A stretch of 42,543 bases of DNA from Flavobacteriia bacterium (GTDB lineage: Bacteria; Bacteroidota; Bacteroidia; Flavobacteriales_D; Crocinitomicaceae): assembly GCA_016178305.1 (NCBI GenBank), contig JACOTM010000067.1, positions 1 to 42,543 of the forward strand, read 5' to 3'. Below are positions 33,284-42,276 of the stretch, piece after piece. The notes beneath the pieces were generated by a model. It was not told the origin of the DNA. It did not search any database and saw only the letters and a list, made by a program, of their open reading frames with translations. Both the position numbers and the translations under genes were made by a program. Each line of letters opens with the position of its first letter. Position 1 is the stretch's first letter.

Positions 33284-34509
33284 TCGTTGATATTGTATAT
33301 TGTTAATCCACTTCTCAATTTAGGTTCAACCCAAGTCGATTTTGGAGGCATAATCATTTGATTATCGGCAACACATTTAACTTGATTCATTGAAACAGGA
33401 TATAAAATAAATGCAATTTTAAATTTTCCTTTTGTAACTTTTTCTTCAATGGAATCAATAGTTTCGGCACCGCTTATAAATTCAATGTTGTCATCTGTTT
33501 TTAAATCGTGAATTCCTAAAATCGGTGTTAAAACAAATTGTGTTAAAATTTCAGGATCTAAACATTTAACAGGGTGATTTTCATCTACAATTGATTTTTT
33601 ACAATCTAAAACATACCAATCTCCTTCCAAGCACATCGTCATTTGATGTTCATGAGCAGGTTTTTGAGATGAAGTGATGTTAGAAATTTCAAATGAATTT
33701 TTTAACTTTTCTAAAAATGCTTCTTTCGATAATCCATTTAACGTTTTAACAATTCGATTGAATTCTAAAATTTTTAGTCGTTGTTCATCTATAAAATAAG
33801 ACAAGAAAAAATCTTTGTTTGGCGTTAATGAATTTGATGGTCTAATTTTAGCCAAAGCAGCAGATGAAGCAGAGCGATGATGTCCATCAGCAATATAGGT
33901 CGCTTCAATTTTATCGAAAGCCTGAATGATCGCGTCTTTTTCTTCTTGTGTTAGAACCCAAAGTTCATGCTTAATTCGATCTGTTGTCGTGAATTCATAT
34001 TCTGGTCTAATAGAAGTTGCTATTTGAAGAATGGAATCTATTTTTTCATCGTGAGGATAGGAGAGAAGTACCGGTTCAGCATTGTAGCCAACAATATCCA
34101 AATAATTCGTAAACATTGATTCTCTGGAAGTGAGCGTGGCTTCATGTTTTTTGATTAAATCATTTTCATATTCTTCAACACTTGCACCAGCTACAATTCC
34201 TGTAAAGGCATGACCTTTTTTAGTTTGTCGATAAATATAAAGTGTCTCTTCCTCGTCTTCAAATAAAATTCCTTCTTTAATAAAAGCAGCATATTGATCT
34301 TTGACCAATTGAAATCTTTCAGGAGAGTTTGGTTTTGTTTTAATTGAACTTCCAAATTCTGGATTGATGATATGTAAAAAAGTAAAAGGATTATCTTCCA
34401 ACTTTGCTTTTAATACATTTTTTTTATAAGAATAGTAAGGACGTGTTGCAACCAAATGCACCAAATCACGAACAGGTCTTAACGCTTTAAAAGGTTTTAT
34501 TTTAGTCAT
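33280..34509 (-). CDS. DUF1015-family protein
   Basis: The 409-residue protein matches DUF1015 throughout: IKPFKALRPV near the start, HIINPEFG, GHAFTGIVAGASVEEYEND, IKKHEATL, and the diagnostic ATYIADGHHRSASSAALAK (around 210). The family is found next to serA and serC in many anaerobes and Bacteroidota, and a role linked to serine metabolism has been proposed from that context alone. The N-terminus carries MTKIKPF, and the gene lies between serA and yggS with a hairpin-rich spacer on the upstream side. Confidence 0.92.
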   Translation of the reverse strand: MTKIKPFKALRPVRDLVHLVATRPYYSYKKNVLKAKLEDNPFTFLHIINPEFGSSIKTKPNSPERFQLVKDQYAAFIKEGILFEDEEETLYIYRQTKKGHAFTGIVAGASVEEYENDLIKKHEATLTSRESMFTNYLDIVGYNAEPVLLSYPHDEKIDSILQIATSIRPEYEFTTTDRIKHELWVLTQEEKDAIIQAFDKIEATYIADGHHRSASSAALAKIRPSNSLTPNKDFFLSYFIDEQRLKILEFNRIVKTLNGLSKEAFLEKLKNSFEISNITSSQKPAHEHQMTMCLEGDWYVLDCKKSIVDENHPVKCLDPEILTQFVLTPILGIHDLKTDDNIEFISGAETIDSIEEKVTKGKFKIAFILYPVSMNQVKCVADNQMIMPPKSTWVEPKLRSGLTIYNINE

Positions 34510-34597
34510 AATAAAAGATATTAGATATTAGAAACTAGATACTAGAAACGATACTTCAAGAAATAAAGTCTAATTTCTAGTATCTAATGTCTAATGT
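34510..34597. repeat. Spacer with ATTAGATATTAGA-type words forming an imperfect inverted repeat
   Basis: Words of the form GATATTAGATATTAGAAACTAG (written here in parts: GATATTAGA, TATTAGAAA, CTAGATACTAG) are mirrored at the other end by TCTAGTATCTAATG and TCTAATGTCTAG. The spacer could fold into one long imperfect hairpin between serA and DUF1015. Confidence 0.6.
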
Positions 34598-35560
34598 CTA
34601 GACCATTTTCCCAAATTGCCCGATAATCAAATCAGCTAATTCAGATCCAATTCTATCTTGAGCTTCTAAAGTTGCCGCTCCGATGTGAGGAGTTGTTGCA
34701 ATTTTAGAGTTGTTTAATAAATCTTTTCTTGGATTTGGTTCATTGTCGAATACATCTAAAGCAGCAGCAGCAACTTTTCCGCTTTCTAAAGCAACTAATA
34801 GATCCTCTTCGTTGATAACTCCACCACGAGCAGCGTTCACTAAACGAACACCTTTCTTCATGATTTCAAATTCTTTAGAAGTAATTACTGCTGAGCCATC
34901 CGCTTGTTTTGGAACGTGGATAGAAATGTAATCAGCAACTTTAATTCCTTCTTCCAATGACGCAATAGGAGTGATTTCAACTTTTGCAGTTTGTTTTGTT
35001 CCAATTTGAACTTCGATTGTAATTGGTTCTTTGATGAAGCTATCAATTGCAACAACATCCATTCCTGCTCCTAAAGCGTAAGAAGCTAAGCTTTGTCCGA
35101 TTCTTCCGAATCCAATAATTGTTAATGTTTTTCCTCTTAATTCGACACCTTTTGCATAGTTTTTCTTCAATACTGAGAAATCTCCAGATTCCATATTTTT
35201 GAAAGAGTCGTTTAAGAATCTAGAAATAGAAAATAAATTTCCCATTACTAATTCCGCAACAGATTGTGAAGAAGAAGCTGGAGTATTGATTACAGTCAAC
35301 CCTTTTTCACGAGCATAAGCAACATCGATATTATCCATACCAACACCACCACGACCAATTAATTTTAAATTTGGACAAGCATCAATGACTTCTTTACGAA
35401 CAGTTGTAGCACTTCTCACTAAAACCATTTCAATATTGTTTTCATTTACAGCTTTTGCTAAATCTTCTTGATTTACTTTTTCTGTAATTACAGTATATCC
35501 TGCTTTTTCTAATAACTCCTGACCCAATGCAGAAATTCCGTCGTTTGCTAATATTTTCAC
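34598..35560 (-). CDS. serA: D-3-phosphoglycerate dehydrogenase (short form)
   Basis: The 320-residue enzyme is the short type without an ACT domain. The NAD site is IGFGRIGQSLA near 155, the substrate motif GRGGVGMDNIDVAYA near 75, the catalytic Arg lies in VNAARGGVINEEDL, Glu in DVFDNEPNPRKDL, and His in TTPHIGAATLEAQDRIG. It oxidises 3-phosphoglycerate to phosphohydroxypyruvate, the first step of serine synthesis; lack of the ACT domain suggests it is not feedback-inhibited by serine in the E. coli manner. It follows serC. Confidence 0.95.
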   Translation of the reverse strand: MKILANDGISALGQELLEKAGYTVITEKVNQEDLAKAVNENNIEMVLVRSATTVRKEVIDACPNLKLIGRGGVGMDNIDVAYAREKGLTVINTPASSSQSVAELVMGNLFSISRFLNDSFKNMESGDFSVLKKNYAKGVELRGKTLTIIGFGRIGQSLASYALGAGMDVVAIDSFIKEPITIEVQIGTKQTAKVEITPIASLEEGIKVADYISIHVPKQADGSAVITSKEFEIMKKGVRLVNAARGGVINEEDLLVALESGKVAAAALDVFDNEPNPRKDLLNNSKIATTPHIGAATLEAQDRIGSELADLIIGQFGKMV

Positions 35561-35717
35561 TTTGTAAATTTTGAATTTTAAATTTTGGATTTTGAATTAG
35601 TAACTCAAAATCCAAAATCAATAATTATTTATTAACGTCTAATTTTTTTGAGAATTGAATTTAAAAATTCAACATTCAAAATCAATCATCCAAAATGGCA
35701 GTTGAGCGAAGTCGAAA
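35561..35717. repeat. serC-serA spacer with a 14-bp perfect hairpin and GCGAAGTCGAA
   Basis: ATTTTGGATTTTGA (35582-35595) is matched exactly by TCAAAATCCAAAAT (35605-35618) around a nine-base loop. Further on come AAAAATTCAACATTCAAAATC and, next to the serC stop, GAGCGAAGTCGAAAC, a word resembling that in the panB spacer. There is no U-run behind the hairpin, so it is not a standard terminator. Confidence 0.65.
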
Positions 35718-36785
35718 CTAGCCGTTTGTTCTAGTAAATTCTTTCATTACATCAACCAATACTTGTACACTTTCGATTGGTAAAGCATTGTAAATAGAAG
35801 CTCTATAACCACCAGTTGATCTATGTCCAGGTAAGCCAACGATTCCAGCTTCTTTCCACATTTTATCAAATAATTCATTTTTAGAATCATCTTTTAAAGT
35901 GAAAGTAACATTCATGTTTGATCGATCTTCTGTTGCAACGCTTCCATTGAATAAAGGGTTTGTATCGATTTCATTATAGAGTAAAGTTGCTTTTGCATTG
36001 TTTTTCTCAGCAATTGCTTTGACTCCACCATTAGCCAGCATGTGACGTAAATTTAACATCGCTACATATACAGAAAATACGGGAGGAGTATTCAGCATTG
36101 ATTCTTTTTCAACTTGTTGTTTCAGGTCCAAATAAGTAGGCATAAAAGGAGAAGTTGATTTCCCTAATACTTCATCTTTAACAATGTATAAAGTAGCTCC
36201 AGCTGGGCCTAGATTTTTTTGTGCCCCAGCATAAATTAAATCAAAATCGCCAACATTAATTTCTTGAGCGAAAATATCAGAAGACATATCGCAAACTAAA
36301 GGTAAATTTGTTTTTGGAAATTCTTTAAATTGTGTTCCGTAAATGGTATTGTTAGATGTGAAATGTAAATAATCAGCATCATTTGGAATCACAAAGTTTT
36401 TTGGAATATAAGAGAAATTTTTATCTTCAGAAGAAGCGATTACATTTACATCAACGCCAACTTTTTTCGCTTCTTTGATTGCTCCAGAAGCCCAAGTACC
36501 AGTGTTGATATAAGCTGCTTTTTTAGTTTCACGCATCATATTTAGAGCAGCGATTGTAAAACCTAATGTTGCTCCACCTTGTAAATAAGCTACCGAATAT
36601 CCAGCAGGAACATTTAATGCTTTTTTCACTAAGTCAATAGCTTCATCCATAACCGCTACGAAATCTTTGTGACGGTGAGAAACTTCAAGGATAGATAAAC
36701 CATTGAAATCTAGAACTGCATCAGCAGCTTGTTTGAAAACGTCCTGGGGTAAAATACAAGGACCTGCTCCGAAATTGTGTTTCAT
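35718..36785 (-). CDS. serC: Phosphoserine aminotransferase
   Basis: The ATG at 36785 gives 355 residues beginning KHNFGAGPCILPQDV, the standard N-terminus; the frame continues upstream but without sense. Motifs are FNGLSILEVSHRHKDF, YLQGGATLGFT, the PLP Lys in DLIYAGAQKNLGPAG, PTYLDLKQQ, NTPPVFSVY and LPGHRSTGGYRASIYNALP. It transfers the amino group from glutamate to phosphohydroxypyruvate in the serine pathway. The neighbouring serA gives the previous step; serB is not in the window. The upstream gene, encoding THX, is separated by a terminator. Confidence 0.97.
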   Translation of the reverse strand: MKHNFGAGPCILPQDVFKQAADAVLDFNGLSILEVSHRHKDFVAVMDEAIDLVKKALNVPAGYSVAYLQGGATLGFTIAALNMMRETKKAAYINTGTWASGAIKEAKKVGVDVNVIASSEDKNFSYIPKNFVIPNDADYLHFTSNNTIYGTQFKEFPKTNLPLVCDMSSDIFAQEINVGDFDLIYAGAQKNLGPAGATLYIVKDEVLGKSTSPFMPTYLDLKQQVEKESMLNTPPVFSVYVAMLNLRHMLANGGVKAIAEKNNAKATLLYNEIDTNPLFNGSVATEDRSNMNVTFTLKDDSKNELFDKMWKEAGIVGLPGHRSTGGYRASIYNALPIESVQVLVDVMKEFTRTNG

Positions 36786-36891
36786 TTTGTATTGTTTTAT
36801 TTTGTGCTTATTTCCTTTTGCAAAATTGTTAAATAAAATCAATTTAGCTTGTAATTTTCAAAGATTATTCCGTTAAATTTTTAAAGAAATT

Positions 36892-36927
36892 AAAAAAAAA
36901 ATGGCTTTCCGTTTTGGAAAGCCATTT
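36892..36927 (-). terminator. Intrinsic terminator of the THX gene
   Basis: AAATGGCTTTCC pairs perfectly with GGAAAGCCATTT (12 bp, GTTTT/AAAAC loop), followed on the minus strand by nine or more T. It begins eight bases past the THX stop codon. Confidence 0.95.
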
Positions 36928-36934
36928 ATCAAAT

Positions 36935-37102
36935 TTATACTTCTTTTTTTGGAGCAGCTTTTTTAACTGGAGCCTTTTTTTCTTTTACAGCTTTTACTTC
37001 TGTGGCAACAACAGTTGAAGTTGATTTTTTACGAGGTCGTGTAATTCCGTGAGAACCCATTGCTCTTTTCCCTTTTGTTGATTTTTTATCACCTCTTCCC
37101 AT
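36935..37102 (-). CDS. Small ribosomal subunit protein THX
   Basis: An ATG at 37102 opens 55 codons. The product begins GRGDKKSTKGKRAMGSHG and continues ITRPRKK, the core of the Bacteroidota THX ribosomal proteins, followed by an Ala/Lys/Pro-rich tail (KKAPVKKAAPKKEV). THX is a small basic protein of the 30S head. The gene has its own promoter (37140-37173) and a perfect terminator, so it is a self-contained unit. It is easily missed because it is short. Confidence 0.93.
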   Translation of the reverse strand: MGRGDKKSTKGKRAMGSHGITRPRKKSTSTVVATEVKAVKEKKAPVKKAAPKKEV

Positions 37103-37139
37103 AATGTTATCAGTTTATAAGTTATTCCTTAGTGAGTTA

Positions 37140-37173
37140 CAAATATAGGAATGAATTTCAATTTGAATTCAAA
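37140..37173 (-). promoter_or_regulatory. Promoter of the THX gene
   Basis: On the minus strand TTTG, a 22-base spacer, then TATATTTG (exact TAnnTTTG). The leader to the ATG is about 30 bases. Confidence 0.65.
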
Positions 37174-37186
37174 GAAACTGATTTTT

Positions 37187-40110
37187 TTACAGTTTGATAA
37201 AATTAATTATTTTCTGACTCTCTAAACCCTTCATAGTGATCGTGTAAGAACCTGATGATAGCTGTTCAATATTAATATGATTATCTTCATTTAAATTTAA
37301 TTTTTTCACAAAAACAATGCGACCAAAATTATCTTGAATCGAAATGAATACTTCAGAATTAGAAAATGATTGTATATATAAATCTGAATTTGTTGGGTTT
37401 GGGTAAATTTGAAAGTCGGTTTCTTTACAATTGATAGAATAGGGACCAAAAATTTTATGATTGCCATTTAAATCTACTTCTTCTAATTGGATATAAGATA
37501 TTTCATTTCTTGAAGGAAACAGATATTGATAATTTTGAATAGTGTTTGAATTGATATGAGCATTTATTTTAGCAATACTTTCAAAATTTGTACCATTAGA
37601 TGATGTTTGAATTTCGAAAAAGTTTGTATTTATTTCATTGTATGTTTTCCATTCAATTTTACCTTTTGAATCAATACAACTTATATTTATTGCCCCCATT
37701 TCAAGAGGTAAGGGTGTATTCGTTGTTGCGATTGACCCCATTCTGAAATAATAGACTCCTGTTGTAGGTAAATCTCCAACTGGAATCGCAAATGTAATTA
37801 CATTACCACTAACAGTAGAATAAGCATAAGCACGTTCGTTAGCATCAGCGCCAATACCTTGACCGAAAGTTGTATTGTCATCTAAAAGTAAGCGCAAGTT
37901 TGTAGGATCATTAGATCCACCTAATCCATTGCCAGAACTTCCATTCACTTGACTCATGTCAAACTGTACTTTTAAATTGGTTAATGATTTTCCACCAGAT
38001 AACCCTGTTGTTTGAATTCTAAATATGCGATTTTGTACAATTGCTATACTTGTTGATCCGTGTGTGTAGGAAACTGCTGTGCCACTGATTGTGCCATTGT
38101 TGTGTCCGACGATAATGTACGTTCCTTCATCGATATTTGTTGGAGTTGTAATGTCATCATGAGCTATTGTAAAAGGCATGTCTGTTGAACTTGCAGCTGA
38201 TGGAACGTTGATGCTCATAGATTTATTTTGTTGTAAACCTTCAACTGTACTTTCTGCACCAATGCCTGTTACATCATAATGATATCCTGAGTTTGCTGTC
38301 CATATTGTTGTTCCTGAGGTATTTGTGTATCCAACTGATGTTGATCCATTTCCACCTAAAGTTATTCCATATTTTATAGCTAAATAGGAATCGACTCTAT
38401 TTCTAAGATATGCTGGTAAATTAATTGAAAAAGTAAAAAATTCTCCAATAGATCCATTTAATGGATATGATCCATCCATGTGAGCTCCAATATTGATTGT
38501 TGCCATTGTTGTAGCACCAGCACCTGTTGCAGTTGATGTTCCAGAATAATTTGAACTTCCATTTAAATAGTTTGCTAGAGTTAAACTATTGGCAGAGTTA
38601 ATGGTTCTGTCAGCTGCAACTAGTAAATATTTATTCGTATTAATAGCTGTTGCAGAAGCATTCGAAAGAGTGAAATCAACAGCTGCTGTTGAAACTTGAC
38701 CATAAAGTGGTTTACCTGATGAATTGAATGTAATACAAAAATCAACGGGATTAGGGGAGCCACCAACATCGCCGCCATATATTGAAGGAGCTAGCCAGAA
38801 AGTATTGTTTCCGCTTTGTGAAGTTTTAATTATGGAGTAAAATGAAAAGTCACTCGTTGCAGGGTTTGTTAGTGTAAAATAATTGACATAAGAAGAGTTC
38901 ATTTCAATATATGGATTGAAATTGATATTTTGAGAAGAATTATTTCTCAATATTGGTTTTGATGTTGTTCCAGATGCTGTAGCACCATAAGCATTAGAAG
39001 ATTGATCTGTCCAAGTTGTTATTTGTCCACCGTCTGTAGCTCCTGTTCCAGCACTAGGTTTTAGCCATAATTTTAAATAATTATAACCAACTCCCCCAGG
39101 TGTAGGGTTACAAGCAGTAATGGTCCGTGAACCAGCTGGATCGTTGGCGGTGACTGTTTGTGCCGAACCTCCTACAGTTAGAGTGGTTGTTGGTGAAGCT
39201 AATAATTTTGCATCTAATGTATTTGAAGTTGTTGCATTTGGATTGACATCATAAGTTACCCAAAAATAATTGGTACCATTACTCAATGCTTGCGAGCCTG
39301 AAATTGTAATTGTTCCAGAAGCTGGGTCTGTTCCGCCTCCATCAAAAGGTGAAATTGGAGAATAGGTGCTTGAGGTTCCTGTATAAAATATATGAATTTT
39401 TGAAACGTCTGTTGTGGGAGATGTTCCTGCCATTTGCATTTTAATTTCTGTTAATGAAATGGCACTACAAGATCCAGTTGTGACTACTTGAATACCTAAT
39501 ATCTCTCTATAAATATCTGACTTTGATAGATTTGATGTAGATGCTTGTACTGTGGTTCCTGAAGAATATGCCATGTTTGAACCTGTACTTAATACTATTG
39601 CATAATCTTCCGTTTCTCCATAATCTGTATATCCATAATATAGCAATATTAAAAATGTCGCTGCATCACGGCACTACAAAGCTACAGTACAAAATAACAA
39701 CCTATAGAGTCTATTTAGATTGCCTGAGCCTGGTTTTTTAAAATAGAGCCACCAAAATAGCAGGAAAAATCACCGTCTTCATTCCAGTCAACCCAAATAC
39801 CACATTGATCACCACTGTATGGATACCCATTGCTTACTGTGATTGCATACCCTGTTCCAGTTGTCATATTTGTTGATTGTGATCCGTAATAATTAACATA
39901 ACCTCCACTAGTACATGCTGTTGTGTTATTAATTGAACCTACCGTTACATTTGAAATATATTCATCACAATTTGCAGAAGGTGTTGTACACTGCGCATGA
40001 GTAACATTACACAACAAGATACAAACAAAACTTATTTGAATCAAAAATGGTATGATATGTTTTGAAATTGTTTTCAAATGCAATGTCTTTTTATTGTTTT
40101 TAATATACAA
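37187..40110 (-). pseudogene. T9SS-sorted surface protein broken within its GEVED domain
   Basis: One frame from 40110 encodes a signal peptide (ending NVTHAQ) and the front of a GEVED domain (GYPYSGDQCGIWVDWNEDGDFS), then stops at 39718-39720. A second frame, on the same strand, resumes as LLYYGYTDYGETEDYAI, the end of a GEVED domain, and runs to 37187. It then carries a BNR-associated N-type domain (SDIYREILGIQVVTTG and IHIFYTGTSSTYS), a LamG-like domain (YLKLWLKPSAG to IKYGITLG), a DUF8202-like domain (DVTGIGAE, FRMGSI), and a type A T9SS sorting domain (FQIYPNPTNSDLYI). About 40 residues of the GEVED centre are missing, replaced by roughly 70 bases in which all three frames make poor sense. 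Each half alone would be non-functional or non-secreted. Confidence 0.85.
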
Positions 40111-40215
40111 AGCTTTGCCGTTTTATTTTGATGTCAATTACAATTTATCGAGTATCAATTATCAAAAAGGTGTTTTTAGTTTTAATATAAAATTAATCGT
40201 TTTAGTTCTCTTTCT

Positions 40216-40305
40216 TTATGACTCAGTTTTAATGAAATTAAATTTTTTAATACCAGCGTTGTTTGAAAATGTTATCGTGTAAATTCCTGGTGCTAAGTGT
40301 TTAAA
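40216..40305 (-). pseudogene. C-terminal scrap of a T9SS type A protein
   Basis: The last 29 codons read HLAPGIYTITFSNNAGIK followed by KFNFIKTES and stop, which is the closing pattern of a type A sorting domain (G-x-Y-x(4)-N-x-G-x-K-x(2)-F-I-K). Upstream of this the frame continues but no longer looks like such a protein, so only the tail survives. It is in the same orientation as the broken surface protein that follows on the minus strand. Confidence 0.55.
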
Positions 40306-40525
40306 TACATTAGCACAAAGTGGGACAACAAAGACAGAAAAACCACTAATAGCTGTCGTTGGAAAGGGTTCTGAAATAACAGAATCGAAAGTTGTCAAAG
40401 GTCGGGCAAAGCGAAAGCTGATTACACAAACGATGTCATTGAGTTTAGTTGATGTTTCCAAGGCTAAGAACTTATACATCACCTCTTTTTTTACGCAATC
40501 CCATGTAACGAGATGTCCCCTGTAA
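40283..40525 (+). pseudogene. Open frame without a start, possible gene remnant
   Basis: The plus strand is open for 80 codons after a stop at 40280-40282 and reads like real protein: KTEKPLIAVVGKGSEITESK, VVKGRAKRKLITQTMSLS and VDVSKAKNLYITSFF, ending at 40525. There is no ATG before codon 51. The amino acid make-up looks more coding than the opposite strand over the same bases. I do not recognise the family. It overlaps the start of the T9SS scrap on the other strand, so it is probably part of a recombined, decayed gene. Confidence 0.4.
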
Positions 40526-40567
40526 ATAAAAAAAAAGCCTTGTAAGTGATTGTTTTACAAGGCTTTT
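40526..40567 (-). terminator. Strong terminator downstream of a tRNA-like 3' end
   Basis: AAAAGCCTTGTAA (40533-40545) pairs perfectly with TTACAAGGCTTTT (40555-40567) around a nine-base loop. On the minus strand it ends in a T-rich run of about ten. No protein gene ends just upstream on that strand; the tRNA-like sequence at 40579-40620 does. Confidence 0.85.
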
Positions 40568-40578
40568 AGTTTTATAAC

Positions 40579-40620
40579 TGTGGAGTCGGAGGGGTTTGAA
40601 CCTCTCTTTTTTAAGCCTGA
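40579..40620 (-). other. Solitary tRNA 3'-end-like sequence, possible attachment site
   Basis: On the minus strand GGTTCAAACCCCTCC is followed by GACTCCA, which looks like a tRNA T-loop (TTCAAAC) and acceptor 3' strand. The T-stem 5' side (AGAGG) does not pair with CCCTC, and no D-arm or matching 5' acceptor strand is found further up, so it is not a complete tRNA. Duplicated tRNA 3' ends are typical of one end of an integrated element. With the terminator directly downstream, a decayed RNA gene is the alternative. Confidence 0.5.
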
Positions 40621-40754
40621 TTTTCAGTATCTTACAACAGGTGTATTTCTTGTTGGCTGAATAGCTATCCTATATTTTGACTGAAATTGATGTATTTTAA
40701 AGAACGTTTTCACGACTTTAAAAGTAAGAAAAATAGAGGCAAAATCAAACAAAT

Positions 40755-40988
40755 TTAATGACTATCTTTTAGGGTGTTTTCTATTTCAATAATGGGAATT
40801 CCTATGTAATCTGAGAACTCTTTTAAGGTGATTAATTGATGTTCTTTTTTGTTAAGTTGTATTCTTATTTTATTCAAAATAATTCTGGAATAGCGTTCGC
40901 TTTTTCCTGTAATTAGCATTATATCTTTTGTGTAAATGACGATTCGTTTCATAGATGATATCATTTGTTTTGATGTTATTTTATTCAT
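40755..40988 (-). CDS. Small HTH-like protein of a recurrent Bacteroidota family
   Basis: The 77-residue product (ATG 40988; a second ATG at 40952 is possible) has a basic N-terminus, then DIMLITGKSERYSRIILNKIR, which looks like a helix-turn-helix, and HQLITLKEFSDYIGIPIIEIE at the C-terminus. Similar short proteins are scattered in Flavobacteriales genomes, often near accessory genes; no function is known to me. It could be a small DNA-binding or excisionase-like protein, but that is a guess from size and helices. It lies about 135 bases beyond the tRNA-like sequence. Confidence 0.55.
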   Translation of the reverse strand: MNKITSKQMISSMKRIVIYTKDIMLITGKSERYSRIILNKIRIQLNKKEHQLITLKEFSDYIGIPIIEIENTLKDSH

Positions 40989-41277
40989 TTTAACTTTAGT
41001 AATACTTTAACTACGCTTTAAGTACTCTGTCAATCTGCTTCAAAGTCGCTAAAACCATCCTTACTTCTTACTTATATTGCAAAAATAAGTCCTTTTTAGG
41101 CGGTAATAATCTATCAAAATGGCATAATTCTACACAAAGATTATGAATCGGAATTCATGATTTTGAGCGTGTATTTTACCATTCTATTTTTGGTTCATAT
41201 TCAAATTTTTGATTCGCGATAAGGAATTTGAATTGGATTGAGAAGGCCTCAATTCTTTGAATTTAAAATATAGAAAA

Positions 41278-42027
41278 ATGGCTAGGCAAACTGGACTTTT
41301 AAAGATTAAAGGAACATTGGATAATGTTACCTTTTATCAATCTAAGGATGGACACATGGCGAAGATGAAAACTTCACTTGATGGAGACCGCATCAAGAAT
41401 GATCCAACTTTTGCAAGAACACGTGAGAACGGTTCTGAATTTGGAAGCATTGCAACTTCTGGAAAGTTATTTCGTGATTCATTACGAAATATAACTGCAA
41501 ATGCAGCAGACAAAAAATTGATTACAAGAGTAACTCAATTGATGTCAAAAATTAAAAATTTGGACTTAACTAGTATTCGTGGAGCGAGAAATGTTGGAGT
41601 CGGAATTGGTAATACAACTGCGAAAGCATTGTTAAAAGGTTTTGAGTTTAACTCTACTTCAATTTTAGCAAGTATTCTTTACAAACCTTATGCGTTGAAC
41701 ACGACTACGGGAGTAATTACCATTACAGGATTAGTTCCTGCAACGGATATTGTTTTCCCTCCTGGTGCAACTCATGTGAGTATTACAGGTGGTTATGCGA
41801 ATTTGAATTTTGTTACTGGTGTGGTTGATTTCAAATTAACCAACGTTACCAACTTAGCTGTGAACGCTGCATCTTCTGTTGTTACGTTAACTCCTACTGC
41901 TGTGCCAGCAGGTACAGGAACAAAAATTTTCCTTTTGAAAATTGAATTCTTCCAATTAGTTAATGGTGTTCAATACTCTTTGAAGAATGGTTCTTTTAAT
42001 GCGTTAAAAGTTATTGAGGTTCTATAA
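41278..42027 (+). CDS. Conserved Flavobacteriales protein of unknown function (first gene of a small cassette)
   Basis: The ATG at 41278 gives 249 residues; an upstream TTG is unlikely. The N-terminal 110 residues are highly conserved in a family of unknown function: GLLKIKGTLDNVTFYQSKDG, then DRIKNDPTFARTRENGSEFG, SGKLFRDSLRNI, LTSIRGARNVGVGI and LLKGFEFN. The last 120 residues form a beta-sandwich-like stretch (TTGVITITGLVPATDI, THVSITGGYANLNFV, VVTLTPTAVPAGTG). There is no signal peptide or membrane segment. The next gene, encoding a 69-residue two-helix protein, follows after ten bases; I recall the two together in related genomes. The role is unknown. Confidence 0.75.
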   Translation: MARQTGLLKIKGTLDNVTFYQSKDGHMAKMKTSLDGDRIKNDPTFARTRENGSEFGSIATSGKLFRDSLRNITANAADKKLITRVTQLMSKIKNLDLTSIRGARNVGVGIGNTTAKALLKGFEFNSTSILASILYKPYALNTTTGVITITGLVPATDIVFPPGATHVSITGGYANLNFVTGVVDFKLTNVTNLAVNAASSVVTLTPTAVPAGTGTKIFLLKIEFFQLVNGVQYSLKNGSFNALKVIEVL

Positions 42028-42037
42028 TTTTTGAGGT

Positions 42038-42247
42038 ATGGGAGTAATTGAAAGAATGAAAGCGCCAACACCGAAATTTTTTAAGGTTTTAAGAAATATT
42101 GGATTGGGATTGGCTGCAACAGGTGGAGCTCTTATAGCGACACCTATTGCAATGCCTGCGATGGTGGTCTTAATAGGCCAATATTTGGTAGTGGCTGGCA
42201 CAGTTGCGTCTGCAGTAGCTCAAACTGTAGTGAGCAACGAAGAATAA
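42038..42247 (+). CDS. Small two-helix membrane protein (holin-like in form)
   Basis: The 69 residues start MGVIERMKAPTPKFFKVLRN, an amphipathic basic head, and then two hydrophobic segments: IGLGLAATGGALIATPIAMP and AMVVLIGQYLVVAGTVASAV, ending QTVVSNEE. The shape is like small phage holins or membrane-anchoring peptides, but size and hydrophobicity alone do not prove it. It follows the 249-residue gene by ten bases and probably shares its message. Confidence 0.65.
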   Translation: MGVIERMKAPTPKFFKVLRNIGLGLAATGGALIATPIAMPAMVVLIGQYLVVAGTVASAVAQTVVSNEE

Positions 42248-42276
42248 GAGATGTATTAATTTTTAAAAAATTAGCA

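Noticed and set aside
40306-40482. Front part of the 88-codon minus-strand frame
   Set aside because: The residues lack protein character, whereas the opposite strand reads well; only the last 29 codons look like a sorting-domain tail.
40579-40700. Complete tRNA gene
   Set aside because: Only the T-loop and acceptor 3' strand resemble a tRNA; the T-stem does not pair and no 5' half is found.
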